Assembly (NCBI GenBank): GCA_037176725.1
Contig: JAZBRS010000011.1
Location: forward strand, 3,472,001 to 3,536,000
Source: Posidonia oceanica
Lineage: Eukaryota > Streptophyta > Magnoliopsida > Alismatales > Posidoniaceae
Length of the DNA stretch: 64,000 nucleotides
Reading direction: 5' to 3'
In this document: in pieces, positions 31,261 to 43,274 of the stretch
Numbering within the stretch: position 1 is the stretch's first letter
Layout of the letters: every line of letters begins with the position of its first letter
Notes under the pieces: generated by a model
Told to the model about the DNA's origin: nothing
Databases searched by the model: none
What the model saw: the letters and a program-made list of their open reading frames with translations, nothing else
Program-made: the position numbers and the translations under genes

Positions 31261-32544
31261 TTAGCGTTTCACTACAGTGTCTGGATTTTTTTATTTTCCT
31301 TCATTTGCTAGCGCTTTATTTTTCCTTAACTTAGGTTCTTTTCCATTAAATTGCATTTTTACCTTGCTATCTTGCTTATTTGCTTTCCAGTCCTACCATC
31401 GTTTAAGAATCATTTAATCTTGAATAAAAACATTATGAAATTGCATAAAAAGTCTGTGTTTTTCTTTATTTGCATGTTAATCCTGCTGCTGTATAAAAAC
31501 TTTAGCTTTCCTTTATTTTTAGCCCTGCATGTTATTTTCTTTGCGTGTTAGTCCTCTACAGTTACAGTTTTTTTGTTTTTTCTTTAATTCTAGCCCAATT
31601 TTTTATTTTATTTACATATTGGTCCTGCTCTAGTTCAAATAATTTTCTATTCTTTACTTTCCAGTCTAGTAGCTATTTTATTTTGCATTTAAGTCCTGTG
31701 GTTGTTAAATGTCATTTAAATATCTGCTTTTATGTTATTGCATTGCTTTTTAGTCCTCCTGTTTATTTTATTTTCAAGTCAGTCCTCTGTTTGGTTGATT
31801 AACTCATTTAATTTCTTATTTTTCCTTATTGCATTGCACTTTTATCCTGCTTTATTTTATTTTTGCACTTTGGTCCTCAGCATGCATGCACAGCATCATT
31901 TATTAGCATATTTTTCCTTATAAAATTGCATTTTAGCCCCTGCATGATTTAAAATTGCATTTTAGTCCTCTACATGTTTACAAAAATCATTTAACAGCAT
32001 ATTTTACCTTATAAAATTGCATTTTAACCCTTGCATGTTTTCAAATTGCATTTTGGTCCTCTACATGTTTAGAAAAATCATTTAATTGCATCTTTACCTT
32101 ATAAAATTGCATTTCAGACCCTACATTTTATTTTAATTGCATCCAGACCCTCAAGTTTTCAAAAATATTGCATATACGCCCCTAACTTTTCAAAATCTTT
32201 GCATATAGACCCCTAACTTTTCAAAAACTTGCATATAGGTCCTTAACTTTTCAAAACATCACATTTAAGTACTTTTCTTGCATTTTTGCATGCATTGCAC
32301 CCATGCATCATTGCATTTAGTTTTTTTGCACACTTTTAAACACTTTTAGCTCCCATGTATGTGGGAGGACCCGTTTTGCACACCCCTAGGACCCCTCTTA
32401 CACTTAGATCCCTTCTTCTCCCCTGGCCCTTGGACCTTCTGCCTTGAAGCCTAGATATCTTCTGATCGGACCGCCGAATCTTCACAACCAAGTTACCTGG
32501 ACAACCCTAGTGGAGCGGACTTCATCTCAGATCAGGCTTCAGAT

Positions 32545-32557
32545 CTCCAAGGTAAGT
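32545..32557 (+). other. Candidate 5' splice site in the 5' LTR of element III
   Basis: CTCCAAG then GTAAGTCC, intron starting at 32552. This is a near-perfect donor and is conserved in place in all four complete LTRs. Paired with the acceptor at 35206 it would remove 2655 nt, including the minisatellite, the LTR end and the PBS, from the gag mRNA. Confidence 0.6.
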
Positions 32558-33023
32558 CCTTCTGAACTCCTGCAGAGCATCTTTTGCACATCATTTGCAT
32601 TGCATGCATTGTTTTTGCATCCCGCTTTCCGAGCATGTAGATTAGGACTTCCTCTTCTTGTCTATCAACTCTATTCCCACTTTTCGCGTACTCTCAGTAT
32701 TTTGGGTTGAGTTTCCCCTAAATTCACTACTGATTGCGACCTTCTTCCTCCTTTTCCACGATCCGATTGCACCGCGAGCTTTTGGCAGCGTGCGAGACAT
32801 ATCGTGGGACACGTTGATGGGAAACAGTCATAGAATAGTGGTGATCTCTCCACTTGCTTTCTTTCCCCTTTGTAGGTCTTCATACCTACATTACGTGGTC
32901 CTTAAGCAGTGTTTGTTCTCACACTTACACCACTTGCCTCCTCTTACTTGATCTGCTCTTCCCCTTTGTATGTTTTTGCATCCGTATTGCATGGCTTTAT
33001 CGATGTTTTATTTCGCTTGCTTT

Positions 33024-33340
33024 GGCACCGTTTTGCGTGTCCGCTTTGTTTCTTGCACCGTTTTGCGTGCCTGCTTTGTTTCTTGCACTATTTTGCATGC
33101 CTGCTTTGTTTTTTGCACCGTTTCGCGTGCCGATTTTGTTTCTTGCACCGCTTTGCCTGCCTTCTTTGTTTCTTGCACCGTTTTGCGTGCCTGCTTTGTT
33201 TCTTACACCGTTTTGCGTGCCCGCTTTGTTTCTTGCACCGTTTTGCGTGCCTGCTTTGTTTCTTACACCGTTTTGCATGTCGACTTTGTTTCTTGTACCA
33301 TTTTGCGTGCCGACTTCTGTTTCTTGCACCGTTTTGCGTG
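33024..33340 (+). repeat. 30-bp minisatellite in the 5' LTR (about 11 copies)
   Basis: The unit is close to ACCGTTTTGCGTGCCTGCTT followed by TGTTTCTTGC. It is open in three frames, giving spurious Cys/Phe/Leu-rich peptides. It is the plus-strand counterpart of 6955-7375. Confidence 0.85.
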
Positions 33341-33652
33341 TTTGACGTTGTTTTCCTTTACATGTTGCCCGCATTGCTTGGTTTTACCACTGTTTTGTTT
33401 TATCGCCTGCATTTGCATATAGGGCAGTGATGCTTACTATCTGGAGTTCTCACAGACCAGGGTTCGCCCGGTTCGGAACACAGACAGCATTGCTGAGCAC
33501 TTAGATTGCACGTTTAATTCCTTACATCGCATTCCATCACTTAGAGCACACCTATGAGCATCTAATTAGGCATTCATGGCACTTAGGCATTCAAATCTGC
33601 ATTTCCCTACGTATGCGAGCATAAGCCTAGAAAGACCGATTCTCGGGCGTGT

Positions 33653-33674
33653 CGGGGTGCCTAACACCTTCCCC
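33653..33674 (+). other. Conserved GGTG/CACC hairpin in the LTR end
   Basis: GGGGTGCCTAACACCTTCCC, preceded by TTCTCGGGCGTGTC and followed by a run ending AACAGGAGTCC. It is nearly invariant in the four complete LTR ends. Confidence 0.5.
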
Positions 33675-33872
33675 GCACGTAACAGGAGTCCTTGCCCTCT
33701 CTCTTGGCCCACAATGACCATATTTCCCTTATCCTAGGCATGAGTCATATCATTTGCATTCATTTGCATCTCATTTCTTTTGCATTGCATTGCATTGCAT
33801 CCTTTGCTTGGTTTTGCGTGTTTATCCAAACATTACCCCGATTTTCCTTGTCTCCCGACTTAATAGACATGG

Positions 33873-33883
33873 TGGCGACTCTG
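33873..33883 (+). other. PBS-like motif inside the LTR (element III)
   Basis: TGGCGACTCTG, 173 bp upstream of the real primer-binding site and matching its first 11 bases apart from a C/T change. See equivalents at 6378, 42622 and 58610. Confidence 0.55.
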
Positions 33884-34045
33884 ATTGTCTTATCTTCTTC
33901 TTTTCTTTCCTTTTTTTCCTTTTTAAGTATTTTCGAGTTGAGTCTTCCTTCTCGGACACAGCCACTAATAGTGAACCTGATTCCGATCGGTGCACGCGAG
34001 CTTTAGCAGTGTGCTTGGATGATCTGAACACCGGGATTATTACAG

Positions 34046-34063
34046 TGGCGACTCCGCTGGGGA
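34046..34063 (+). other. Primer-binding site of element III (tRNA-Arg)
   Basis: TGGCGACTCCGCTGGGGA begins one base after the LTR end. It is complementary over 18 nt to the 3' end (CCA plus acceptor and T arm) of plant tRNA-Arg as I remember that sequence. Ogre elements are known to use tRNA-Arg. Confidence 0.88.
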
Positions 34064-35348
34064 AAGACAGACTTCGACTTTCGCTTTTGGCTTTTCACTC
34101 GCTTGTTTTTGCTGCCTTGTGCCTTTGTCTGCCTCTTTTGCCTGTTTTGTTTGCTCTTCTGTGCCAACTCCTAGCGAGTCGCCTTCTGGCAACTCTGCTT
34201 AGGTTTTGCACCTGCCTCACCTGCTCCACCTTGGCATTTGCTTTGCCTTGCTCTGCTCTGTCTTTTTTGCTTGTTTACTTGCTTTATTCTTTGCTTCTAC
34301 TCTTATTTGCTATACTGCTTACATGTCTTTATCTTTCTTTATCTTATTTGCTTATTACTGCTTTATTTCTCGCATAATGCATGTCTACATACTTGTTTGG
34401 CAATAATACATGCTTTTTGAGTGATGAATGCTTCTTTTACACACTTGCTATGTCACTACACACGCACATGCCCTGTATTTATGTCTTTTGACATGATGAA
34501 TGTTTTCCCTTCACTATCATGCTCACAAACACCTGCACATGCCATGCACTTGCCTTTTGCAGTGATGTATGTTGCTTGCCTGCCATATCTGGTTGATTTT
34601 CTTCCCTTTTGCATATGCCATGCCTAGGATAGTAGAAACATGCTTGCTTCCCCTTTGCTTAATCTAAAAGCTACAATAAAGGCAAGCAATAACATCTAAA
34701 CACAACTAGAGCCAATAACTTGTAATTTTCCCCTTTTGGTTAATAAAACGCAAGTAAAAGACTCTAAAGCATTTTGCATGTTTGATTCATTTTAGAAAGC
34801 ATGCATCCTCTCTTATGAGTCCACCCATAGTTTGCGAAGGATGGTCCCGACCTCTTATTCCAATGCTTTGGCATGGCGCAAGTCAATCGGTCTGTCCCCC
34901 CTTATCTAAGGGTCGTGTCGGTGTTAGTGGAGGGTACCACCCACGCTTTTGGCGGAGTCGAGGCCACCAACGCACCACCCTGTTATTTTCTGAGCTTTGG
35001 CTAGGATCTAGACGGGGAACCACTTTTTTCTGACCTGGAGTCTATCCAATCCCATTAGCCATGAGTGCGTCCTAGTAGGCCATCTACTCAGGACATGCAT
35101 GGTGAGAGAGCGCATATTAGGACGTTCATTTGCATGTGTGCCATTCATGCCACCCCTAATAACTCTTTATTGCATTCAACCTCTAACACCTTTACTTTTT
35201 TTGCAGGTAGGTGCGGGATCCGCTGCCCGGACTCTGAGCGTCCCTCCTTTGTCTCTGAGCTACTCATCGCTTCTGACAGTAGCTCTCCTTTAGACCTTGC
35301 ATCTTTGTTTCCTCGTCGCAGCCTTCCCTCACTTAAACTCGGTCAGTG
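34064..35348 (+). other. 5' leader of element III
   Basis: Pyrimidine- and T-rich non-coding sequence. It includes a stretch (34790-35180) shared with the leaders of elements I and II. A candidate acceptor ends at 35206 in CTTTTTTTGCAG, followed by GTAGGTGCGGG. The gag ATG follows 143 bases later. Confidence 0.7.
35190..35212 (+). other. Candidate 3' splice site before gag (element III)
   Basis: TTTACTTTTTTTGCAG then GTAGGTGCGGG, intron end 35206. It has a strong pyrimidine tract and is conserved in element II at 4964. Confidence 0.58.
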
Positions 35349-37431
35349 ATGGCCCAGTCTGCCGGTGAGCTCCACTTTACTATTGACTCGGAGGGGTTTA
35401 CCACTTGGGTCCCTTTGGATTTCACTTACACTCGCTCTGTGCCCTCTATGACACTAGGATTCCACCCTCAGGTGTCTGGGGCACCCCAGTTTGCTGCGGG
35501 CCATTGGCAGACATGCGCCCCTCTGGATTCGATCGTCGAGTCAGTCTCGATGACCACCCCTTGCATTCCAGAGGCGCCCTTGACCCCTTCGTCCCAGGGT
35601 TATGTCGCTCTCGACATCCCTTCTGCTACGGCAACCTTTACCTTAGGTTCCCGACCTCTTGAGTCTGCCCCCCAGTCGGTCCTGCAATTCAGTGTTCCCA
35701 CTCACGGGTCTCCTGAAGTGCGGTATCGGCACCTGATGGAGCTTGCCCACACACTACAAGGCATGGCTCTATCAGTTCGCCCCTATGGTGTCCCTGTTGC
35801 CCCTGAGGTTCCTCTACGGCCTACTTCTGCACACACTACACCCCCGCGCAGACCATCGCCCCAGCTACACACTGCTCCAGTGATAGGGGTGCGGCATCTG
35901 TCTCCTGCTTCTGCACAACACCATGCACTGCATGCAACTTCATTTCTTGGTGATCAATCCTTCGGGCTGGTTGGAGCATAGTATCCCACAGGCTTGCTGC
36001 CCGGCACCGCGCCTGCGTAGCAACTGTTGCTCCAACAATCTGCACCACGCACTACACAGCACATTATCTATCCATCCCCCTTGCATCAGGTTCTGAACCC
36101 AGCATACTTTCCTGCCTACACAGCACCACTGCACGGATACGCCGGCCATCCTGTTGCTCCACCAGGCGATGCTATGGTAGATCCGGAGGAGCACTTAGGT
36201 GCGACCCATTCGGCGTATGTGCACACTACCCCTGCCGATCCATCTCCTATGGTAGCAAATCCAGACCCCATCAATAACCGGATGGATGTCTTGGAGAAGG
36301 CACTACGACTAGTGCAGGGTACTGAGCACCAGACCTACCAGTTTCGGGACCTCTGTTGCTTTCCAAAGGCAGTACTCCCTCCAAAGTTTAAAATCCCGGA
36401 CTTTGACAAATATAATGGTAGGGGCTGTCCTGTAGCACATCTGAAGGCGTATTGCGGTGATCTCGCTCAGCTTCAGGCTGACGAGAGGTTGCTAATCCGC
36501 CTGTTCCAAAAGAGCTTGACCGGGCCGGTACTCAAGTGGTTCACGTCACTTGATATGTCAGCCATCAAGACTTGGAACGACCTCAGTCAGGTGTTCCTGG
36601 AACAATACTCCTTCAACCTCAATCTGGTCCCAAAGCGTGCAGACCTGATTGCAATCAAGCAGAATCCCAGCGAGCCGTTCGGGGAGTACGTCAGCTGCTG
36701 GCGCGCCCTTGCTTCACAGGTCCAAGATAGACCCTCTAACGAGGAGTCTATTGAGATCGTTATCAAGGGGGCACAGCCATCTCTCGGGGCTCTGCTTAGC
36801 ATTCAACCTGTCACTAGTTTTGCAGCACTAATCTGAGCTAGAGCGCGCGTGGAGAGTTCTTTGCGGAGTGGCAACTTCCCTACTCTCTCTGCGTTCGCTA
36901 AGTAGGCCGCGATCAGCAGTAACAGCGCCAACAGCAGCACCCCCAACAACAACAGCGGTAGCAGCAACAACCGTCCCAAGAAGAAAGACTCTCCGAAGAC
37001 CGATATTGCATTCATCGATTCTCCTACTGTCCCGGCCTGCCCCAGCTCAGATGGTGTATGCTCTTGCACCTAGGAATCCACCCACACCACAGATCACTAC
37101 CACCGCTAGACCGGTCTATCCCGGCACACCGGTTCAGCAAGGCTCATACCCGAGGCAAAGAAGGTCACCCACTGAGAAGCGGAAGTTCGCCCCACTGGTG
37201 GAACCGCTCATGGCCATCTTGCCAAAGGTTGCATCGCTCCTAAGATTCCCGAAGGTTCATCCACCCCCAAATCCCTTGCCGCATTGGTATAAGACGAACC
37301 TCTTTTGCAATTTCCATTGAAGTGTCGAGCACTCGACGGACAATTACTTCACCCTGCGGAATGCTATTCAGGACTTCATCGAATCGGGAACGATTGTGAT
37401 CGACACGCACAAGGCATCCACTCATGTACAC
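35349..37431 (+). pseudogene. gag: gag of element III (stops, frameshift, and interrupted by a solo LTR)
   Basis: Starts MAQSAGELHF. Capsid motifs FDKYNG, HLKAYC, LKWFTSLD and FGEYVSCWR lie at about 36400-36700. In-frame stops: TAG at 35979 and 36018, TGA at 36834, TAG at 36903. The C-terminal part continues in another frame from about 36868, with TGA at 37318 inside the zinc-knuckle region. That region reads CNFH, stop, HSTDNY, so the last Cys is also lost. The reading frame then runs into the solo LTR at 37432 and resumes in the same phase at 42802. In element II the residues at 36018 and 36903 are CAG codons. Confidence 0.85.
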
Positions 37432-40400
37432 TGTTGACACCCCATTTTGACAGGCTGGATCGTTTGGAACCTTCCGGTGGCTGCTGGACCCGAATCTAGA
37501 CCCAAACCTACACCTCCCTCTCCTTCTTTTCCCTCAAAACAAGCCCAAACCTGACCTAGGATTACCCCCCTTTCCCGAACCTGGAAACTAACCAAAATCC
37601 ATAGGAAAACTCACCCCTGATGACTTAGCAAACCCACCAAAAAGCCTGCAAAATCTCAAACCAGACCCCTCCCAAAAATCCTAGGAAACTTAGGCAAAAA
37701 TACCCTTTTTCTGCACCCCAAAACCCCTCCAAAACTTCCTCAAAACGAAACCAAAACTCTGGGACCAAAACTAGAAACCCTAGACCCCACACCCGCCAAA
37801 TTTCACCCCTTTTCGAGACCCCTAAGACCCCCTTTTGCTTGGATTATCGTTTTCTCTCTCCGGGATTATCGTTTTCTCTCTCCTCTCTCTCTCCTGATTA
37901 TCGTCTCCCTTTTCATCCCCTTCTTGCCCTTTCTCTGGCTTGGCTGTGGGCCCCCTTTGTACTCTTATCCCTTCTCTATCTTATTCCTATTTTTATTTTA
38001 TTTTTAACATTTTTCCTGAATTTTAAAAATCTTTTCCCCCAAACCTATCTCTTTCCCCTTTTATTCTCCTTTTTCCCCTTTTCTTCTTCTTTCCCTTTTC
38101 CTCCTTCTCTCTTTTGCAAAAACCCATAAAAATCCTTAAAAATCTATAAAACCCCACAACATAAAAGAAACAAATCAGAATTCCAAGAAAAGCAACTAAA
38201 AAACATTAAACAAATGATTAAAAACTCAAACTTAACTAAATCAAGCTAAAAAGAAAACCAAGCATGCAAACTAAAAAATGCAAAACAAACTAAAAGAAAA
38301 TACTGTAAAATCAAGTAAAAAACTGAAATAAAGTCAGAACCTACCAAGAATAAAAACCCCACTAAAAGAATTAAAAAACAAACCCTAAAGAGAAGAATTA
38401 AAAATCAAACAATAAAACAAGTAATTAAAGGAGGCAAAAGACTTAACCTAATAAACATAAGAAAGAAACAGCATAAGAACTTAATTAAAAAAGGAAAAAG
38501 AAAATACAGTTAAAAGACTTAAAACACTTAATCAAACCAGAAAAAACCAACTAAAAAACATCGAGAAGAATTAACAAATAAAAATCAAAAACATAGTTCA
38601 AAAGACTTAAGGAAGGAAAACATAAAAGACTAGAACTAAAAAGCCCAAAACCCACTCTAATTAATATAAAAATAAATCCTAAAAATCCTAATTAACATCC
38701 TAAAATACTTAACAAGAAAACACAATTTTAAAAACAATTTAAAAAGATTTAACCAACACCTAATCAAGTGGAAAACAAATTAAAAATAAAATAAAACCCT
38801 AAAACCCTAATCAAGCCTAAAACACACTAATTAACCTAAAAACAGTCATTAAAAAATCCAATTAAACACCTAACCTACAACCCAATTCATCTAATATTTT
38901 TGTTTATTTTTATCTTATTTTTTTTTTCTTTCCTATTTTATTTCCCTCCTTCTTTCCATCTTTCTCTCTTTCTTCTTTTTATCTTTTCTTTTCTTCCTTA
39001 CTGGGCTCATCAGCCCGTTGCCTTTTTTTTTTTTTTTTTTCAAACCTCGGCCCACAGCTACAGTCGACCTCCGTCTTCCTCCTTCCCTCCTCCTGCCAAC
39101 AGCTACAGTAGTCGCTGGCCTGCCATTCTGCCCGACCTGCCACCTTCTGCTCGAGCCGGACGGGCATGCGCCGCACTTCGTCCGTGCTCCTGCCATCACC
39201 CCTCCTCGGCATTCAATTGCCGCAGGCCTGCAAAACCAGGGAGAGAAGTCATCAGAATCGATGGCAGAAAGGAGCGGGATTCAGGCCTAAAAACGAGAGG
39301 GAATAGAGAGGAGAAAAGACCAGAGTTGATCCCGGAAGAGAGGGGGAGCATTCCAGAGCAATCCCAGCGAGTGAGAGAGCCATTCTTCCCCAGAAATCCA
39401 CCGAGAGTTTCAGACCTTCCGCCTCTTTGATCGACAGCAAACCAGAGCTCGAATCTCCTCCAAAACAACCCAGAATTCACTCCCCAATCTCACCCAAGCC
39501 ATCTGCAACTCCTCCCTTCCTTCCTACAGAGAAACCAACCCGCATTTCGCCGGAATCCACCTAAAATCCAGACCGAACCCAACGCTCATCCCTTCTGGAA
39601 TTCCCCGCACTCCAGTCCACCACATCCTCCCAAACTTTGCCCAGACACTCGCCAAGACTCCACCTTCCAGAGCCACCCAACCTTCAGCCTTCTCCCCAAC
39701 CACAGACGAAACGCCCCACTACAAACACTTTGTTCCAGTTCTGCCCAGATTTCACTCCACCGGCAAACTTCACTCACAGCCCCCACAGACCTAACCCGAC
39801 CTTCCAAACACCATCACCGAACCTCCAGCTACCTCCCGGAATCCCCCGCTCGATCCTGAGAGCAACACGCCGCCCCACCCACCTCCGGCAGCTCACAGTC
39901 GACCCACCAACTGCATTCTCCCGCTCGAGCCGCAGAAGCTCTGCCTGAACATCTGGGAAGCACCAGAAGGATGCTCTGAGGCAGCTCCAGCCGTCGCGAG
40001 CCGCCGAGGACGTCCGCAGCGACCAAACGACGTCCGCCGGCCGTTTCCGACACTGCCGAGGTCGGGAGGACGCTCCGGACACAGCCACAGGTAAATCCTC
40101 CTTCCCCTAGCTCTCTCTCCTCCCCCTGTTGCTTTCCCGCCGGTCGGAGGCCAGATCCGAGCATTCCAGACGCTCCTGCAACTCGCCGGTCTTCCTTTCT
40201 TCTCCGACGCCGGTCCCTTGCCTCCCGGGCGCTCCAACCACTGGAACGCCGCTCCGACGCTGCCCAGAGCTCCGCACGAATGCCAGCACCAAGCTCCGCC
40301 GGTCTGCGCCTCCCCAACTTCCCCTGTCGGCGGTCACGAGCACTGCCGGCGTTCTGCTACAGTGCTCGTCGCCGTCGACCAACCACTATTCATTTATTTT

Positions 40401-42796
40401 TCTCTTTAGCATAGTTTTAGGTGTAAATATTGCATTTATGCCTTAAGTTCTTATATTTTTGCGTTTTAGTCCTCTGTTCATTTATTTCGCTTAGTCTTTA
40501 ATTAAATACCATGCCAAATTGCTGTTTTTATTTATGTTTTTTAGTATGTGCTTTTCAGTCCATTTACTGTGTGTTTTAGTTATAAAATTTTATGCTTTAG
40601 TCCCTCTGCTTTCCATTATTGCACTTAGGTCCTGTTTTAAATCAGTCTATTTATTTGCATGTATTTTACCATATAAAATTGCATTCTGGGCCCCTCTGTT
40701 TTTTCATATTTACTGTCCAACCCTCTGAACTGTAGTAACCTAGGCTTTATTTTCTCATTTTGCATACTGCATTGCATTTTTACCTTCTGGCTTTGCATAT
40801 TTGCACTTGGGTCCATTTTAAATGGACAGTGACCCATTTTGCATGCATTTTAGCTTATTGCATTGCATCTTTACCCCTGTTTTTCCAAGAATTGCATTTC
40901 AGTCCATGGTCAGTGATTTCAGAACATATTTTGCATATAAAATTGCATATTTGACCCCTGCATGATTTAAAAATCACACTTAGGTCCTTGCATCGCCTTA
41001 AAATCATATAAAAAGACTGTTTTGCCCCTAAGTTGCATTTTAACTCCTATGCTTGCAAAAATTGCATGTAGGCCCTCCACTTGCATTCCCGGACTCCCCA
41101 GAACCCCCGTTTTCTGGAAAATTTGCATTTTAGCCCCTTTCTTATTTCAAAAATGTTTTTGAACCCCTGTTCTTTCCGAATTGCTCTTCTTTGTCCTTTC
41201 TTGCTTTGCATGCATTCTGCATCCATTTAATCTTGCATTTAAGCTCCCCTTTGCACACACTAAGCACCTCTAACTCCCCTTCACTCGGGAGGACCTTCAG
41301 CACACCCCTAGGACCTCCTGAACACTTAGGTCTGTTCTTCTCCCCTGTTCTGGCCCTTCTGCTCCGAAGCTGCGATATCTTCCAATCCGACCGTTGGATT
41401 TTCTCAAGTAAGCCGCCCAGGCGACCGCAGCGAAACACTCTTCAGCATGGACCAAGCAGATCTTCGATCAGACTCCCGGATTTCCAGGTATGTCCTCCTG
41501 AACCCCTGCACTGCATTCATTTGCATGCCATTTGCATCGTTTTGCGAGCCCTCTAGTTTTCTTGCACCGTTTTGCGTGCCCTTTAGTTTTCTCGCCTCGT
41601 TTTGCGTGCAGTCTTGTTTTCTCGCACCGTTTTGCGTGCTGCCTCTTTGTCTTGCACCGTTTTGCGTGCCCTTTAGTTTTCTCGCTCCGTTTTGCGTGCT
41701 TTCAAGTTTTCTCGCTCCGTTTTGCGTGCCGCTTCTTTGTCTTGCACCATTTTGCCTGCCCTTTAGTTTTCTCGCCTCGTTTTGCATGTAGTCTAGTTTT
41801 CTCGCTCCGTTTTGCGTGCCGCTTCTTTGTCTTGCACCGTTTTGCGTGCCGCCTCTTTGTCTTGCACCGTTTTGCGTGCCCTTTAGTTTTCTCGCTCCGT
41901 TTTGCGTGCTTTCAAGTTTTCTCGCTCCGTTTTGCGTGCCGCCTCTTTGTCTTGCACCATTTTGCGTGCTCCTTAGTTTTTTCGCCTCGTTTTACGTGCA
42001 GTCCTGCTTTCCCGCCTGTTTTGCATGCCGGTTTTGTTCTTTTGCTCCGTTCCGCATGCCTTTCTGGTTGCTCGCCTTCTTTTGCGTGTTTGCGCCATTT
42101 TCCCTTGCATGTCGATCGCATCGCATGGTTTTCTCGCTGTTTCGCTTTTTTCGCCTGCATTTGCATATAGGGCGGTGATACTTACTGTCCGGAGTTCTCA
42201 CGAGCCAGGTTCCGCCCGGTTCGGAACACAGACAGCGTTGCTGAGCGCTTAGGTTGCACGTTTACTTTCCTGCATTGCATTCCCCCACTTAGAGCACACC
42301 TTTGAGCATTTAGACAGGCATTCATTGGCACTTAGGCATTCAAAGTCTGCATTTCCCTACATATGCGAGCGTAAGCCTAGAAAGACCGATTCTCGGGCGT
42401 GTCGGGGGTGCCTAACACCTTCCCCGCGCGTAACAGGAGTCCTTACCCTCTCTTGGCCCGCGATGACCATATTGCCCTTGTCCTAGGCACGAGTCACATC
42501 ATTTGCATTCATTTGCATCTCATTTCTTTTGCATTGCCCTGCATTGCATCTTTTGCTTGGTCTTGCGTGATTATTCACGCATTTCCCCGGTTTTCCTTGT
42601 CTCCCGATCTAATAGACTTGGTGGCGACTCCGATTTTGTCTTGTCTTTTTCTTTTCTTTCCTTTTTTCCCTCTTTTAAATGTTTTCGAGTTAGGTCTTCC
42701 TTCTCGGACATAACCGCTTATAGTGAGCCTGATTCCGATCGGTGCACGCGAGCTTTGGCAACGTGCATGGACGATCCGAACATCGGGATCGCTACA
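37432..42796 (+). repeat. Solo LTR (5365 bp) inserted in gag of element III
   Basis: Ends TGTTGACACC and GATCGCTACA. It has no PBS or polypurine tract on either side; both flanks are gag/pro coding text in one continuous phase. Flanking 5-mers are TACAC (left) and CACAC (right), a target duplication with one mismatch. It contains all LTR landmarks: pyrimidine tract 38890-39040, GC-rich part 39050-40380, donor-like sites at 40091 and 41488, minisatellite 41534-42080, hairpin 42403-42425 and PBS-like motif 42622. It arose from a full element by LTR-LTR recombination. The minisatellite unit (GTGCCCTTTAGTTTTCTCGC type) differs from that of element III. Confidence 0.88.
41534..42080 (+). repeat. 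30-bp minisatellite in the solo LTR (about 18 copies)
   Basis: Units alternate between GCACCGTTTTGCGTGCC-plus-CCTTTAGTTTTCTC and a GCCGCTTCTTTGTCTT type, all near 30 bp. This is a different internal unit set from that of element III but at the same place in the LTR. Confidence 0.85.
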
Positions 42797-43274
42797 CACA
42801 CACTCATGCATCTACTCTTTCATCTGTTCCCTCTCATTCTGGCATCGTCCACCAACCTCTACCGGAGCACTCTTATCCAAGAGGTGCGGGAACCTCAGGT
42901 ATTCACTCTCTTTTCCCTTCAGGGCCTACTACATCTGTGATAGACCCTTCTGATCTCATCTCTGATATCTCCGAGCCCTTTCCTGTTGATCTTTATCTTG
43001 CGACTGTTGCTAGCTCCGAGTCGGGAGTTCTCATGATCCGACCGCGTGCTAGGCCTTCGCGCCCCTTCGCGCCCCCTGCTGTGCTTCCTCAGGCTCAATC
43101 CCCTGTACACCTCCTAGCCAGGGCCTAGCCTAGATCCCCTGTCCATCTCTTAGGGCGGCCTTAGTTAGGATCCCCTGTACACCTTTTAGGCAGACCTCAG
43201 CCAACCCCTGCCTTCCCTCCCCAACAATCTTACCTCTCTCCTCAATATCCAGCAGGCCCCCTGTAGCCCCTCCC
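42797..43274 (+). pseudogene. gag-protease junction of element III
   Basis: Continues the gag phase after the solo LTR (from 42802). It is a Ser/Pro-rich segment that includes GPTTSVIDPSDLISDISEP. It closes with a TAG just after 43128. A short tandem repeat of CCCCTGTACACCTCCTAG-like text covers 43100-43190. The protease frame begins shortly after in another phase, so an indel lies around 43130-43270. Confidence 0.6.

Larger units (their letters stand above)
28312..34044 (+). repeat. 5' LTR of element III (5733 bp)
   Basis: Ends TGTTGACACC and ATTATTACA. Internal order: C/A-rich start with polypyrimidine and a long A-rich part (29000-29580), a C/T tract with a run of about 20 T (29585-29850), and a GC-rich segment (about 30700-31260). 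An AT-rich part follows with repeated TTGCATTTTAGTCC phrases (31300-32300). Then come a donor (32552), a 30-bp minisatellite (33024-33340), the conserved GGTG/CACC hairpin (33653-33674) and a PBS-like motif (33873). Confidence 0.88.

Noticed and set aside
30947..31334. Possible small Pro/Ser/Arg-rich protein in the GC-rich LTR segment
   Set aside because: Frames are not preserved in the matching segments of the solo LTR, element I or element II. More likely a promoter or leader segment.
32854..33430. Long plus-strand frames with repeated Cys/Phe/Leu peptides (and matching ones at 6810-7719, 41447-42178, 57590-58166)
   Set aside because: They arise from a 30-bp minisatellite that lacks stops in several frames. 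The peptides differ by frame and have no conserved domain.
42899..42922. Donor/acceptor-like pair (CTCAG/GTATTC and CCCTTCAG) at the gag-protease junction of element III
   Set aside because: The gag phase reads continuously through this place, and 24 nt is too short for an intron, so I do not call an intron here.
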